Source of the DNA: Geomonas paludis
GTDB taxonomy: Bacteria; Desulfobacterota; Desulfuromonadia; Geobacterales; Geobacteraceae
DNA: 64,000 nucleotides
Direction of reading: 5' to 3'
Assembly: GCF_014193585.1 (NCBI RefSeq)
Contig: NZ_BLXY01000010.1
Span: 62,001-126,000, forward strand
Shown here piece after piece: positions 36,063 to 45,237 of this stretch. A program made the translations under genes and the position numbers. Position 1 is the first letter of the stretch; the number at the start of each line of letters is the position of its first letter. A model generated the notes under the pieces. That model saw only the letters and a program-made list of their open reading frames with translations. It was not told the DNA's origin and ran no database searches.

Positions 36063-36770
36063 TTATTTAGTTCCCACGTAGACCGTGGCGATGCCGCCGG
36101 TGAGGTCGAAGTGGTGCACGTCCTTGAAACCCACCTGCTCCATCATCCCCTTGAACACCTCGCGCGAGGGGAATTCGAGGACGGAATCGGGGAGGTACTG
36201 GTAGGCGCTGAACCGGGAGAAGGCGCCGCCGATCTTGGGGAGTACCTTCAGGAAGTAGAAGTGGTAGATGTCCTTGAACACCGGCATGGTGGGCGTGGAG
36301 AACTCGAGGATCACGATCTTGCCGCCATCCTTGAGCACCCGGCGCATCTCGGTCAGCCCCTTGATGCGGTCGACGACGTTCCTGATGCCGAAAGAGATGG
36401 TGGCGGCGTCGAAGCAGCCGTCCTGGTACGGGATGTCCTCGCAGGGGGCCACCTCGAGCTTGATGCGCCCGGCGTGACGTGACTCCTGTACCTTGACGCG
36501 GCCCAGGTCGATCATCTCGGGTGTGAAGTCGATGCCGACGATGTTAACGGAAGCGGGTGTCTGGGATGCGATCTCCAGTGCCACGTCGCCGGTTCCGGTG
36601 GCCACGTCCAGCACCAGGCCGGGGCCGCGCAGGCCGATCTTGGCCACGGCGAAACGGCGCCAGCGGCGATCGATGCCGAGCGACAGGAGCCTGTTCAAAA
36701 GATCGTAGCGCGGAGCTATGCTCCCGAACATGGCGCGGATGCGCTCACCCTTTTCCGACAATGCGTACAT
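36063..36770 (-). CDS. ubiE: Demethylmenaquinone methyltransferase
   Basis: The 235-residue UbiE/MenG carries VLDVATGTGDVALEIA (motif I), IVGIDFTPEMIDLGR, GIRNVVDRIKGLTEMRRVLKDGG and the C-terminal LTGGIATVYVGTK. It methylates demethylmenaquinone at C2 in the last step of menaquinone synthesis. Menaquinone is the expected respiratory quinone of this group. It is divergent from the cyclase gene; the start MYALSEKGERIRAMF is well conserved in the family. Confidence 0.95.
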   Translation of the reverse strand: MYALSEKGERIRAMFGSIAPRYDLLNRLLSLGIDRRWRRFAVAKIGLRGPGLVLDVATGTGDVALEIASQTPASVNIVGIDFTPEMIDLGRVKVQESRHAGRIKLEVAPCEDIPYQDGCFDAATISFGIRNVVDRIKGLTEMRRVLKDGGKIVILEFSTPTMPVFKDIYHFYFLKVLPKIGGAFSRFSAYQYLPDSVLEFPSREVFKGMMEQVGFKDVHHFDLTGGIATVYVGTK

Positions 36771-36956
36771 ATTTTCCTACCTTTTTGGCGCCTGAAATGC
36801 TATAAATTTTGACCGCTTCCCGTGACAGGGAGCCCTTTTGCAAGGCTTGATTTTTAGCACAAAGCGCCACGGCTTGCCAGCAAAAAGCGGCCCGGCCCCG
36901 TTTTAACGCCGTCCGCTTTCGGCTCCCGCCCGCGCCGTCCCCCAAGGAGGCAACCG

Positions 36957-38126
36957 TTGTTCCCGCAAATCAGGCCGCAGGATATCGCCGATATCCTGAT
37001 CATGACCTTCCTGCTCTACCAGCTCTACAGCTGGTTCAAGAACTCCAAGGCGCTCCAGGTGGTGTTGGGGCTCCTGTTCCTGGGCGTCATCTACTTCGTC
37101 ACCAAGAGCTTCGGACTCTTCATGACCAGCTGGATCCTGCAGGAGCTGGGGACCGTGCTCCTGGTCCTCTTGATCGTGGTATTCCAGACCGAGATCCGGC
37201 AGGCCCTGTACCGCCTGAGCCTGTTGCGCAACCTGTTCGAGCACCAGGAGAGCGTGGTGCGGCTCGACCTCCTGGAATTCTCCGCCACGGCCTTCTCGCT
37301 CGGCTCGCAGCGCATCGGCGCCCTGGTCGTGTTCCAGCGCGAGGAGCTCCTGGACGATCTGATCCTGCACGGGGTCCCCATGGACTCGCTGGTGAGCGGT
37401 TCCCTGGTCACCAGCATCTTCATGCCCGGCTCCCCGCTGCACGACGGGGCGGTGCTGGTCAAAGACGGCCGGGTGGCGCTCGCCTCCTGCCACCTCCCCT
37501 TGTCGGTGAGCGCCGACGTGCCCCAGCACCTGGGTACCCGCCACCGCGCGGCGTTGGGGCTTTCCGAGCGTTCCGACGCGGCCATCGTGGTGGTTTCCGA
37601 GGAGCGTGGCGAGGTCTCCCTGTCGCTGCAGGGGAATCTGGAGGTGATGTCGTCGCAGGCGCAGCTGCACGAGCGGCTCACCTCGCTGTTGCAGCCGCTC
37701 TCCCGCGAGGAGCAGCGCGTGGGGGTGTTCAAACGGCTCTTCTCCAATTTCTGGCCCAAGGTCGCCATTTTCTGCGTGGTGGTGGTGAGTTGGCTTTTGA
37801 TCACCTACCGGCAGGGGGAGATCCTCACCGTGACCGCTCCGGTCACCTTCCATAACCTCCCCGACAACCTCACCCTGACCCGGAGTTTCCCGGACGAGGT
37901 GGATCTGCAGCTGAAATCATTCTCCAACCTGGTGGCATCGCCCAAGAACCTCGACATCGTGGTGGACCTGGACCTGTCCAAGGCCAAGGAGGGGAACAAC
38001 AACATCCCGATCAGCAAGGACCTGATCCGCCTTCCGCCCGGCGTGGTGGTGGTGAACCTGGACCGGTCCCTGGTGCGGGTAACCGTGGAAAAGAAACAAC
38101 CGAAGCCTCCGACCCGCAAACGCTAA
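36957..38126 (+). CDS. cdaA: Diadenylate cyclase CdaA fused to a YbbR domain
   Basis: The protein has 389 residues. Three N-terminal membrane spans (about 11-78) precede a DAC domain with the catalytic PLHDGAVLV (DGA 163-165) and GTRHRAALG (193-198). A fourth span (267-284, VAIFCVVVVSWLLITY) is followed by one YbbR-type beta domain (290-378) facing outward. CdaA makes c-di-AMP. In Firmicutes the YbbR regulator CdaR is a separate protein, so the fusion is notable. TTG 36957 is the start with AAGGAGG seven bases upstream. No glmM follows; the next gene is a wall hydrolase. Confidence 0.88.
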   Translation: MFPQIRPQDIADILIMTFLLYQLYSWFKNSKALQVVLGLLFLGVIYFVTKSFGLFMTSWILQELGTVLLVLLIVVFQTEIRQALYRLSLLRNLFEHQESVVRLDLLEFSATAFSLGSQRIGALVVFQREELLDDLILHGVPMDSLVSGSLVTSIFMPGSPLHDGAVLVKDGRVALASCHLPLSVSADVPQHLGTRHRAALGLSERSDAAIVVVSEERGEVSLSLQGNLEVMSSQAQLHERLTSLLQPLSREEQRVGVFKRLFSNFWPKVAIFCVVVVSWLLITYRQGEILTVTAPVTFHNLPDNLTLTRSFPDEVDLQLKSFSNLVASPKNLDIVVDLDLSKAKEGNNNIPISKDLIRLPPGVVVVNLDRSLVRVTVEKKQPKPPTRKR

Positions 38127-38182
38127 CTCAGCGAAAGCACAGCCTTGTTTTTTTGCGCCGGCTCCGTAAGAGGTCATTAAAG

Positions 38183-38222
38183 TTGACAGGGTGCGTCTTT
38201 TGTTATATAAATTGACGCACCC
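38183..38222 (+). promoter_or_regulatory. Strong sigma-70 promoter overlapped by an inverted repeat
   Basis: TTGACA (38183-38188) and TATAAA (38206-38211) are exactly 17 bases apart. GGGTGCGTC (38189-38197) and GACGCACCC (38214-38222) form a perfect nine-base dyad around the -10, followed by CGCTTTTTTTTC. It may be an operator, or double as a terminator for the cyclase gene upstream. Confidence 0.7.
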
Positions 38223-38254
38223 GCTTTTTTTTCTAAAACAATGAAGGAGGACTC

Positions 38255-39277
38255 ATGATAAAAAGCCTGAAGCTCTTTACCCTGTGCATCGTCATGCTCT
38301 CCGTACCTTCGCTCGCCTTCGCCGCAAAGACCCATCGCGTAAAAAAGCACGAAACCCTATATTCCCTCGCCAAAAAATATAACGTGACCGTCGAAGAGCT
38401 GAAGGCCGCCAACAACCTGGTCGGCAACAGCGTCAAGCCGCGCGTGCTCCTGGTCATTCCGCCCCGCTCCGTTTCCGAGGGGAAGAGCGCGTCGGCCGGC
38501 TCCGACACCAAGGTGTACAAGGTCAAGAAGAGCGAGACACTTTCCCGCATCGCCAAGAAGACCGGGGTTTCGGTCGCCGAGCTGAAGAGGCTGAACGGCC
38601 TCAGCGGCAGCAGGGTGAAGGCGGGAAAGGTGCTGGTACTCAAGGAAAGCGAGCCCGCGGACGAGCCGAAGGTCAAGGTTAGCAGGAAGCTGCAGCTGCG
38701 TCACCCCGATCTCTTCAACGAGAAGGATTACGAACAGAGCATCCAGGAGCTCGCCTCGCTGGAGCCGGAGCACCATGTCGATCTTTCCAAGAGCACGGAA
38801 CTCAAGGCAGACAGCATCAAGGAACTGAAGAAATCCGCCTATGGCTTCCTGGGGACCCGCTACCGCTTCGGCGGCAGCTCGCGCTCCGGCATCGACTGCT
38901 CCAGCTTCGTGCAGCACGTCTTCAAGGAACTGGAAGTATCCCTGCCGCGCACCGCGCGCGAGCAGTTCGAGGTCGGCAGTGCCGTGGCGCCGGGCGACCT
39001 GCAGAGGGGCGACCTGATCTTCTTCGCCACCTATGCCTCCTATCCGTCGCACGTCGGCATCTACCTCGGCAACAACAAGATGATCCATGCCTCGTCGCGG
39101 GACCGCAGGGTGGTGATCTCCTCCCTGAACACCTCCTACTACCGTTCGCGCTTTTTGGGCGCCAAGCGGATAGCCAAGGTCAACCCGGATGTCTTCAAGC
39201 TCGATGACCTTATCCTCGGTGTCGAGGAGGACAACTCGGAAAACTCGATGGAAGAGGACGGCCTGACCAGCAACTAG
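38255..39277 (+). CDS. LysM-NlpC/P60 peptidoglycan endopeptidase
   Basis: The 340-residue secreted protein has a signal peptide (1-23) and two LysM peptidoglycan-binding repeats (about 26-68, HRVKKHETLYSLAKKY; about 87-128, KVYKVKKSETLSRIAKK). An NlpC/P60 domain (about 190-310) has catalytic Cys in GIDCSSFVQHVF, His in PSHVGIYLG and a second His in MIHASS. It should cut D-glutamyl-meso-diaminopimelate bonds. The acidic tail (LGVEEDNSENSMEEDG) is unusual. GAAGGAGGAC precedes the ATG. Its own strong promoter has a dyad, so expression looks regulated. Confidence 0.93.
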   Translation: MIKSLKLFTLCIVMLSVPSLAFAAKTHRVKKHETLYSLAKKYNVTVEELKAANNLVGNSVKPRVLLVIPPRSVSEGKSASAGSDTKVYKVKKSETLSRIAKKTGVSVAELKRLNGLSGSRVKAGKVLVLKESEPADEPKVKVSRKLQLRHPDLFNEKDYEQSIQELASLEPEHHVDLSKSTELKADSIKELKKSAYGFLGTRYRFGGSSRSGIDCSSFVQHVFKELEVSLPRTAREQFEVGSAVAPGDLQRGDLIFFATYASYPSHVGIYLGNNKMIHASSRDRRVVISSLNTSYYRSRFLGAKRIAKVNPDVFKLDDLILGVEEDNSENSMEEDGLTSN

Positions 39278-39303
39278 GCTGCCTTCCCCACCTATCGTCA
39301 ACG

Positions 39304-39331
39304 AATCCGGCCCTCGGGCCGGATTTTTTTA
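39304..39331 (+). terminator. Rho-independent terminator
   Basis: AATCCGGCC (39304-39312) pairs perfectly with GGCCGGATT (39317-39325) around CTCG and runs into T7. Confidence 0.93.
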
Positions 39332-39341
39332 TGGGCTCCGC

Positions 39342-41060
39342 ATGAAGATTCTCCTGGCGTACAAGTGTCACCCCCAGGGTGCCAAGGACCCCTTCACCTC
39401 GCTGCTGCCGGTCGGCCTGCTCTCGCTGAACGCGGTGCTCAGGCAGGCGGGGCACGCAGTCACCCTGGCCAACCTCTCCCGCACCTCCTGGGCGCAGGCC
39501 CGGGAACTGCTGCAGCGGCTCGCGCCCGACGTGGTCGGCATCTCCCAGTTCACCCATAACCGGTCGGAATCCATCCGGCTGGCCTCCCTGGCCAAGGAGC
39601 TCGACCCCGCCTGCTGCGTGGTCCTGGGCGGCCCGCACGCGACCCACTCCTGGCGCGAGCAGCTGGAGCGGCATGGCGCGGTCGATGCCGTGGTGCTGGG
39701 GGAAGGGGAGCAGGCCCTGCTGGAACTGGTGCAGGCTCGCGCGCACGGGCGCCCCTTGTCGCAGGTGGCGGGCGTTGCCTGCCGGGAAGGGGGAGAGATC
39801 GCCGCGGGTGCGCCGCGGGCCGCCGTGGCTGACCTGGACCAGCTCCCCCTGCCCGGGAGCGACCCGGGCCATACCATCGGCGTCGACCTGCGTCGCCAGC
39901 TCGAGTTCGTTATCACCTCGCGCGGCTGCCCCGCCAGTTGCCTGTTCTGCTCGTCGCCGCTGTTCTGGGGCCGTGGTGTCCGTTTCCGCTCTCCCGCCTC
40001 CGTTGTCGGCGAACTGCGTCTTTTGAAGGAGCGTTACGGGCTCATTTACTTCTCTTTCCGCGACGATACCTTTACCGCCAACCGTGCCCGGGTCCTGGAG
40101 ATCTGTCGCCTGATCCAGGAGCAGCGTCTGCACATCCTGTGGAACTGCCAGTCCCGCGTCAACGCCGTAGACGAGGAGATGCTGGTGGCCATGAAGCGCG
40201 CCGGGTGCGAGTGCATCCAGTTCGGCGTCGAGTCGGGATCTCCGGAGATGCTCAAGGCGCTGGGGAAGAAGATCCTGCCGGCGGACGTGGAGCGTGCGGC
40301 GGCAGCGGCGCGCAAGGCAGGGATCAACCTCTCGGTCTACCTGATCACCGGGATCCCCGGCGAAGGCGACCAGGACCTGCAGCAGACCGTGCGCCTCATC
40401 GAGAAGATCCGTCCCCAGGACGGACAGGTCTCCCCCCTGGTGTACTATCCGGGGACCGAACTGCTGCATGGCGCGGTGCGCCGGCACGAGGTGCCGGCCG
40501 ACCTGTTCGAGAAAAAGGAAGGGGAAGGCTTCCTGGTGCGTCGCGACCCGTTCGTGGAGCGTTCGCGCCAGTCGATGCTGAAGGCGCTGCAAAAGGCGGG
40601 GAAGAAAGCCCGCTTCAGCCCGGCCGATTTCGCGGCGCAGCGGGAACTGGTGGGCTACAGCTTCGTGACCGAGCTGCTGCAGGCGGAAGCGCTGGAGCAG
40701 GAGGGGGACTGGGAGGGCGCGATCAGGCTCTGCAGGGGGATGACACGGCAGGAACCGGACAACCCCTGGGGGTGGCTGCAGATGGCGGGGGTGCAGGAGC
40801 GCATGGGCGACCTGGCCGGCGCCACCCGCTCCTACCACAAGCTGGCGCAGCTCGTGCCCAACCACCTGCCCGCTTTCCTGGCACTGGGGGAGTTGGCCCT
40901 GGCGCAGGGGGACCGTGCCGCGGCGGCGCGCCACTACCAGCGGGCGCTGGAGCTCGACCCGTGTGACGAGGCCGCCCTCGAGGGCGCCGCCCAGGCGGGG
41001 GTAGGGGGCGGCAAGGCCGGCGGTAAGGCAGGGCGTGTGCAAAAGCCTATGAAACGATGA
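39342..41060 (+). CDS. B12-binding/radical SAM protein with C-terminal TPR repeats
   Basis: The protein has 572 residues. A cobalamin-binding domain (about 1-130, ending VVLGGPHATH and VVLGEGEQALLEL) is followed by a radical SAM core with CPASCLFC near residue 200 and FSFRDDTFTANRARVLEIC. A C-terminal region (about 440-545) holds TPR-like helices (AGATRSYHKLAQLVPNHLPA, AAARHYQRALELDP). The layout resembles HpnJ-type and BchE-type enzymes, but the TPR tail is extra. Substrate unknown. It directly follows a terminator and so has its own promoter; its neighbours do not suggest a pathway. Confidence 0.82.
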   Translation: MKILLAYKCHPQGAKDPFTSLLPVGLLSLNAVLRQAGHAVTLANLSRTSWAQARELLQRLAPDVVGISQFTHNRSESIRLASLAKELDPACCVVLGGPHATHSWREQLERHGAVDAVVLGEGEQALLELVQARAHGRPLSQVAGVACREGGEIAAGAPRAAVADLDQLPLPGSDPGHTIGVDLRRQLEFVITSRGCPASCLFCSSPLFWGRGVRFRSPASVVGELRLLKERYGLIYFSFRDDTFTANRARVLEICRLIQEQRLHILWNCQSRVNAVDEEMLVAMKRAGCECIQFGVESGSPEMLKALGKKILPADVERAAAAARKAGINLSVYLITGIPGEGDQDLQQTVRLIEKIRPQDGQVSPLVYYPGTELLHGAVRRHEVPADLFEKKEGEGFLVRRDPFVERSRQSMLKALQKAGKKARFSPADFAAQRELVGYSFVTELLQAEALEQEGDWEGAIRLCRGMTRQEPDNPWGWLQMAGVQERMGDLAGATRSYHKLAQLVPNHLPAFLALGELALAQGDRAAAARHYQRALELDPCDEAALEGAAQAGVGGGKAGGKAGRVQKPMKR

Positions 41061-41438
41061 AAAGGGTGCCCGAAGGGCGGGTGGGGGAGGGGCCACGAAG
41101 CGGGGTCATCGCCTATTGCAGCGCCCTCACCCCAGCCCTCTCCCGGAGGGAGAGGGGGATGGGCATGATCTCGTTCCCAAGGTCCACCTTGGGAACGCAA
41201 AGCCTTCCGAATCTCCAACTTCCCTCGGATGCCAAGCTGGAGCTTTTGCGCCATATGGGGTTCCCAAGCTGGAGCTTGGGAACCAGGAAGAATTCACAAA
41301 GGGGAGGACGTTGGTCACCGCACAAGGGGACAGGCACCTGGCGGAGCCAGTCCCCTCGCGTCGCAGTTCCCGGATGAACAAAAAAAAGCGCCTCCCTTGC
41401 GGGGGGCGCCTTTTTTTATCCTTGCTGCGGGGAGCGGC
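41061..41438. repeat. Mosaic of three palindromic repeat families
   Basis: No gene is seen in these 378 bases. CCCTCTCCCGGAGGGAGAGGG near 41138-41157 is of the CTCTCCC family. Two palindromes of the GTTCCCAAGC family lie at 41172-41197 and 41259-41284. One GGGGACAGGCACC palindrome lies at 41326-41355. The terminator at 41381-41417 closes the gap. Confidence 0.85.
41381..41417 (-). terminator. Terminator of the small lipoprotein gene
   Basis: AAAAAAAGCGCC (41381-41392) pairs with GGCGCCTTTTTTT (41405-41417), with an inner CCC/GGG extension. T-runs occur on both strands; it lies just past the stop of the minus-strand gene. Confidence 0.8.
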
Positions 41439-41858
41439 TTACTTGTTGACAGCCAGGCCCGGGGCGAAGATGATCTTGTCGAAGGTGCGCTTCAGAGTCT
41501 TGCTCTGGAAGTTGACCATCGGCGGAGAATCCGGGAACTCGACGGTGTCGCCGACTTTCACCTGGGTCTGCATTGCTGCAACCCACAGCTTCTCGCCTTT
41601 CTCTTCGATCAGGACGTAGGTGTACCCGCCGGAGTCCATGGTCTCGAGGACCTTACCTTTGTGGCCAGCGCCCGGCTTCACTTCCTGCGGCTTCAGGCCA
41701 GCGTGCGGATCGGTGCCCGGAGCTGCTGCGGGCATCTGGGATGCGGGGGCTGCAGCCGGTGCCTGCTGTGCAGGTGCCTGCGGAGCTTCTTCTTTCTTCT
41801 TGCAGCCGGCAGCTGCCACGGCAACGATTGCCAACAATACGACCAAAGTCTTCTTCAC
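41439..41858 (-). CDS. Small lipoprotein with NrfJ-like domain
   Basis: The 139-residue protein has a signal peptide and lipobox AAAGC (Cys19). A low-complexity Ala/Pro/Gln linker (about 25-50) leads to a compact domain with GKVLETMDSGGYTYVLIEEKG, KLWVAA, VKVGDTVEF and SKTLKRTFDKIIF. That pattern is like the small periplasmic proteins annotated NrfJ or OB-fold-like in metal-reducing bacteria; function unknown. An AT-rich upstream region with TTGTAA and TATTTT may be its promoter. GGAGGAAAC precedes the ATG. Confidence 0.78.
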   Translation of the reverse strand: MKKTLVVLLAIVAVAAAGCKKKEEAPQAPAQQAPAAAPASQMPAAAPGTDPHAGLKPQEVKPGAGHKGKVLETMDSGGYTYVLIEEKGEKLWVAAMQTQVKVGDTVEFPDSPPMVNFQSKTLKRTFDKIIFAPGLAVNK

Positions 41859-41971
41859 AGTTTCCTCCGTGTTGGATGAAATTAAGGAATCACAACGGTT
41901 AGAAAAAATAGCACAACACTAATGGACTTTACAACTAAAAAAAGTCTGGTATACGCGAGGGGCCGACCGCT

Positions 41972-44900
41972 TCAGCGCCCGATGATCACCTCGCCGGTGT
42001 CGGTAATCAGGCGCGCGGGAAGCTCGAAAACCCGCTTGAAGATGTTGAAGACCCCCTTGGCCAGCGACTTCACAGGCACCGCCGTCACCTGTGGGTCCTC
42101 AATTCTCCCCTTGGCCTCGAAGTAGGTGGTGATCAGCGACTTGTCCTTTCCGGTCAGGATCCACCCGACTATGGGGATCTTGCTCACCACCTTGTCCACC
42201 GTCTGCAGCGGCTGCACCCCAACGTTCAGGTCGAGCTCGTCCTTGACCAGGTCCATCTTGCCCACCGCCGAGATGTTCATGGCGTTGCTGTCCACGAACA
42301 GGTTCTGCGTCGTGGCGACCCCGTTGCTGAAGGCGATGTCCCCGGTGATCTTGTTGAAGGGCATCCCTCCCGAGACCATGTCGGGGAGCTGCCCCTTGAA
42401 GAGCTGCGACACGTTGAGGATGGAAAAGATCTTGGAAAGCGTGGAGAACTTCCTGATGCTGCCGCGCTCGATCCTGAGTTTCACGTTCCCCTGGATGCTC
42501 CGCTTGAAGTCCGCCGCGGTCTCCCCGCGCACGTTCAGCTCGCCTTGCAGCGAGACGGCGCCGGTCACCTCCTGTTTTTTCACCCCCAGCGCGTGCAAGA
42601 GCGCCGCAGCCGAGACCTTCTGGACGCTGCACGACAGCGTGTGCCGCGCCGGCGCGGTGAGGTCGCTGCGCAGCCTCCCGGTGACCTCACCCTCGAAGGA
42701 GCTGAACTCGAAGGGGAGCAGCTGCAGCACGTGATTTTCGTAGAAAACGCTACTCCTGAGGTGCTGGAACGGGAAATCCTTTATTTTCCCCTCGGTAGCG
42801 GTGACATGCGCCCTCACGGTGAGTTGCCCGTCGCCCCCTGGTCCCCCGAAAAGCGGCATCAGGTCGTCGGGGTTCAGGTACGACGCGCTCACCACCAGTT
42901 CCGCCAGCGGATGCTGCTTCAGTTCTTTCACGCTCCCCTTGACCTGGAGCGAGGACTTGCCCAGAGAGCCGGAGAGCGAGCTGATCTGCAGGTTGTCCTT
43001 TTGGTAGGTGAGGTTGCCCTGTACCCGTTCCACCCGCACCGGGGCGCCCCCGGTGGCGAAGCCGAGATCGGCGGGATCGACCGAGGGAGAGGTGAAGATG
43101 AGCTGCCAGCTCGGGTTCTGGGTTCCGGTCAGGACGCCCCGCCCGCTGATGCTGGTGCTGCCGAGCCTGACCTGGAGCTGTGAGGTCTCGAAGGTCTCGC
43201 CGTTCACCTTCACCGTCCCGTTGACCCCGGTCAGGGGCTTGATCTTGTCCCCCGGTTTCAGGGTCACCCCGGCGAGCCCGACGCTGCCGCTCCAGGCGAG
43301 CCGGTCCATGTCCGGGCCGGCGGCGTGCAGCAGGAGCTGGACCAGGCCGGTGGGGTGGTACTTCTTGACCATGGGTACCAGCTGGCCCACCTCGGTGCTC
43401 TGGAACTGGTTGGTCCTGATGTCGAAGCTGACCGGTCCGTCGTACCTGCTCACTGCGGTGGCGGAGAGGGAGGCGGGGGGAAGCAGGTAACGCAGCGAGG
43501 TGATCCGGAACTGCTCCTTGTCGAACTCCATGGCGAAGGAGACGCTGTTGGTGCGCCCCGCCGGCTTGGCCACCAGGTCTTTGAAGCCGTAGGCGGCGGT
43601 GGCGAGGTCGCTGTCGCCCGAGAGCTTGTACAGGGCGGTTCCCCCCTCACCCTTGAGGTTCAGGATGGAGTTGGTGGTGAAGGAGCTGATCCCCTTTCCC
43701 AAGAGCCAAACCACCTCGGGCTGCCTGGGCTGCACCTTGGCGGTGAAGGGGTACTGGGAGGGATGGTCGAGGGGGTAGTCGGTGATGCGCCCCTCGAGGG
43801 AAAGCGGCGAGGTGCCGAACCGGCCGGTCATCCCCTTGAGGATGAAGTCCTTGCCGGAGAGCTCCAGCTGCCCCTTGACGCCGGTGAAGACAGGGATGCC
43901 GGAGCCGTAGTTGACCACGCCGTTCTCGACGTGCGCCTTGATGTAGAGCACGTTGTAGTTCTGGCCCCGCTCCATGTGCAGGATCTGGCTTACCCTGCCG
44001 TCCAGGCGTCCCTGGTCGAGCCGGTACACGCCGCCGGTGATTTTCTGCTCGATGAAGTGGGAGGTGTCGTCGACGATGATGCCGTAGGGGATGTACTGGC
44101 GGTAGTCGTGCAGGTTGAAGCTGTTGCTGCTGGCGGTTGCCGTGATGCGCATGTCGCCGGAGTGCAGCTCCGAGAGTTTCACCTTCCCGTTCACCTTGAA
44201 GCCGTCCAGGTCGGCCTTGACGTGGTCGATGTCGAGGTCGCGGTCGGTCAACTGCAGCGAACAGGAGCCCTTGAAGGACTTCGGCGTGAGCCTGGCGTGG
44301 AACACCTGGGGATAGTCGAGGTTCATCCTGGTGAAGCGGAACTCCGTTTTCCCCTTGAAGGCGTTCAGGTGCCCCTTGATGCTGGCGTCGAGCTCCAGTT
44401 GCCCGGAGAGGCTCTTGAACGGGACGAAGCGGCTGTAGTAGGGCCAGAAATGGCCGAGGTCGATGGGGCCGGTCGTGATCTTGCCGTGTACCGCCATCGA
44501 GGTGAAGGGGACCCCGGCCGCCGGGATGCCCGCCACCCCCGAGAGGTGGATGGGGACCTTGGTTTTGCCCGAGGTGATCTGGCCGCTGAGTTTGAAGTCG
44601 CAATCCCTGCCGCGGGTGATCCGGCTCAGGAAGAGGTCGGTCTCCGAGAGCTCGGTGACCACCGGCTGGTCGGAGAAGGCGTAGTCGGTGAAGCGGATCT
44701 GGGCCTTCTTGAGCTGGACGCCGTGAATCCCCGGGGCCTCGCCGCCGCTGGGGGTGAGGAGGTCGGAGATGTTGAACACCCCCTGGCGGTCGCGCCACAA
44801 CCTCAGGGTCGGGCGCTCCAGTTCGATCCGGGACAGCACGATCTCGCGGCGCAAAAGGGGGAGGATGGCGATCCGGACCGTGAGCCGCTCTGCGGTGGCG

Positions 44901-45151
44901 AAATCGGTCGCGCCGTCCTTTTCCTTGATGGTGACGCCGGTGAAGGTGAAGGCGGGGGTGAGCCGCATGGTGAAGGCGCCGGTCTGGTACTGCAGGTCCC
45001 GCTTCAGCGAGCTCTTCACCTGGGCCAGGATGTCGGCCTTGTAGGTGTCCAGGTCGAGCAGGCGGGGGAGGAGGCTCGCCCCGAGGACGACGACGGTCAG
45101 TATGGTGGCCAGAAGCGGCAGCAGCCAGGCCCGTATTTTTTTATGCGGCAT
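41972..45151 (-). CDS. AsmA-family protein
   Basis: The very long protein (1059 residues from ATG 45151; GTG 45190 is a possible earlier start) has one N-terminal membrane span (about 8-30) and a long periplasmic beta-rich body typical of AsmA/TamB-like proteins. The N-terminal LDLDTYKADILAQVKSSL matches the AsmA start, and a C-terminal AsmA repeat contains LNVSQLFKGQLPDMVSGGMPFNKITG. Such proteins form lipid-conducting bridges between membranes. It follows the NtrY-like kinase gene by about 90 bases and is probably in the same transcript. Confidence 0.88.
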   Translation of the reverse strand: MPHKKIRAWLLPLLATILTVVVLGASLLPRLLDLDTYKADILAQVKSSLKRDLQYQTGAFTMRLTPAFTFTGVTIKEKDGATDFATAERLTVRIAILPLLRREIVLSRIELERPTLRLWRDRQGVFNISDLLTPSGGEAPGIHGVQLKKAQIRFTDYAFSDQPVVTELSETDLFLSRITRGRDCDFKLSGQITSGKTKVPIHLSGVAGIPAAGVPFTSMAVHGKITTGPIDLGHFWPYYSRFVPFKSLSGQLELDASIKGHLNAFKGKTEFRFTRMNLDYPQVFHARLTPKSFKGSCSLQLTDRDLDIDHVKADLDGFKVNGKVKLSELHSGDMRITATASSNSFNLHDYRQYIPYGIIVDDTSHFIEQKITGGVYRLDQGRLDGRVSQILHMERGQNYNVLYIKAHVENGVVNYGSGIPVFTGVKGQLELSGKDFILKGMTGRFGTSPLSLEGRITDYPLDHPSQYPFTAKVQPRQPEVVWLLGKGISSFTTNSILNLKGEGGTALYKLSGDSDLATAAYGFKDLVAKPAGRTNSVSFAMEFDKEQFRITSLRYLLPPASLSATAVSRYDGPVSFDIRTNQFQSTEVGQLVPMVKKYHPTGLVQLLLHAAGPDMDRLAWSGSVGLAGVTLKPGDKIKPLTGVNGTVKVNGETFETSQLQVRLGSTSISGRGVLTGTQNPSWQLIFTSPSVDPADLGFATGGAPVRVERVQGNLTYQKDNLQISSLSGSLGKSSLQVKGSVKELKQHPLAELVVSASYLNPDDLMPLFGGPGGDGQLTVRAHVTATEGKIKDFPFQHLRSSVFYENHVLQLLPFEFSSFEGEVTGRLRSDLTAPARHTLSCSVQKVSAAALLHALGVKKQEVTGAVSLQGELNVRGETAADFKRSIQGNVKLRIERGSIRKFSTLSKIFSILNVSQLFKGQLPDMVSGGMPFNKITGDIAFSNGVATTQNLFVDSNAMNISAVGKMDLVKDELDLNVGVQPLQTVDKVVSKIPIVGWILTGKDKSLITTYFEAKGRIEDPQVTAVPVKSLAKGVFNIFKRVFELPARLITDTGEVIIGR

Positions 45152-45208
45152 AGCAGTATCTCGAAGCAGGTTCAGGCGCCGGTGCAGCACACGGGGCTTC
45201 GACCTTCT

Positions 45209-45236
45209 TTATCTTAATCTCGACCTTAATCTGCAG
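45209..45236 (-). repeat. Short hexamer array after the kinase stop
   Basis: On the minus strand CAGATTAAGGTCGAGATTAAG begins within ten bases after the kinase stop codon. It is a single arm, with no inverted partner. Confidence 0.7.
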
Positions 45237-45237
45237 T

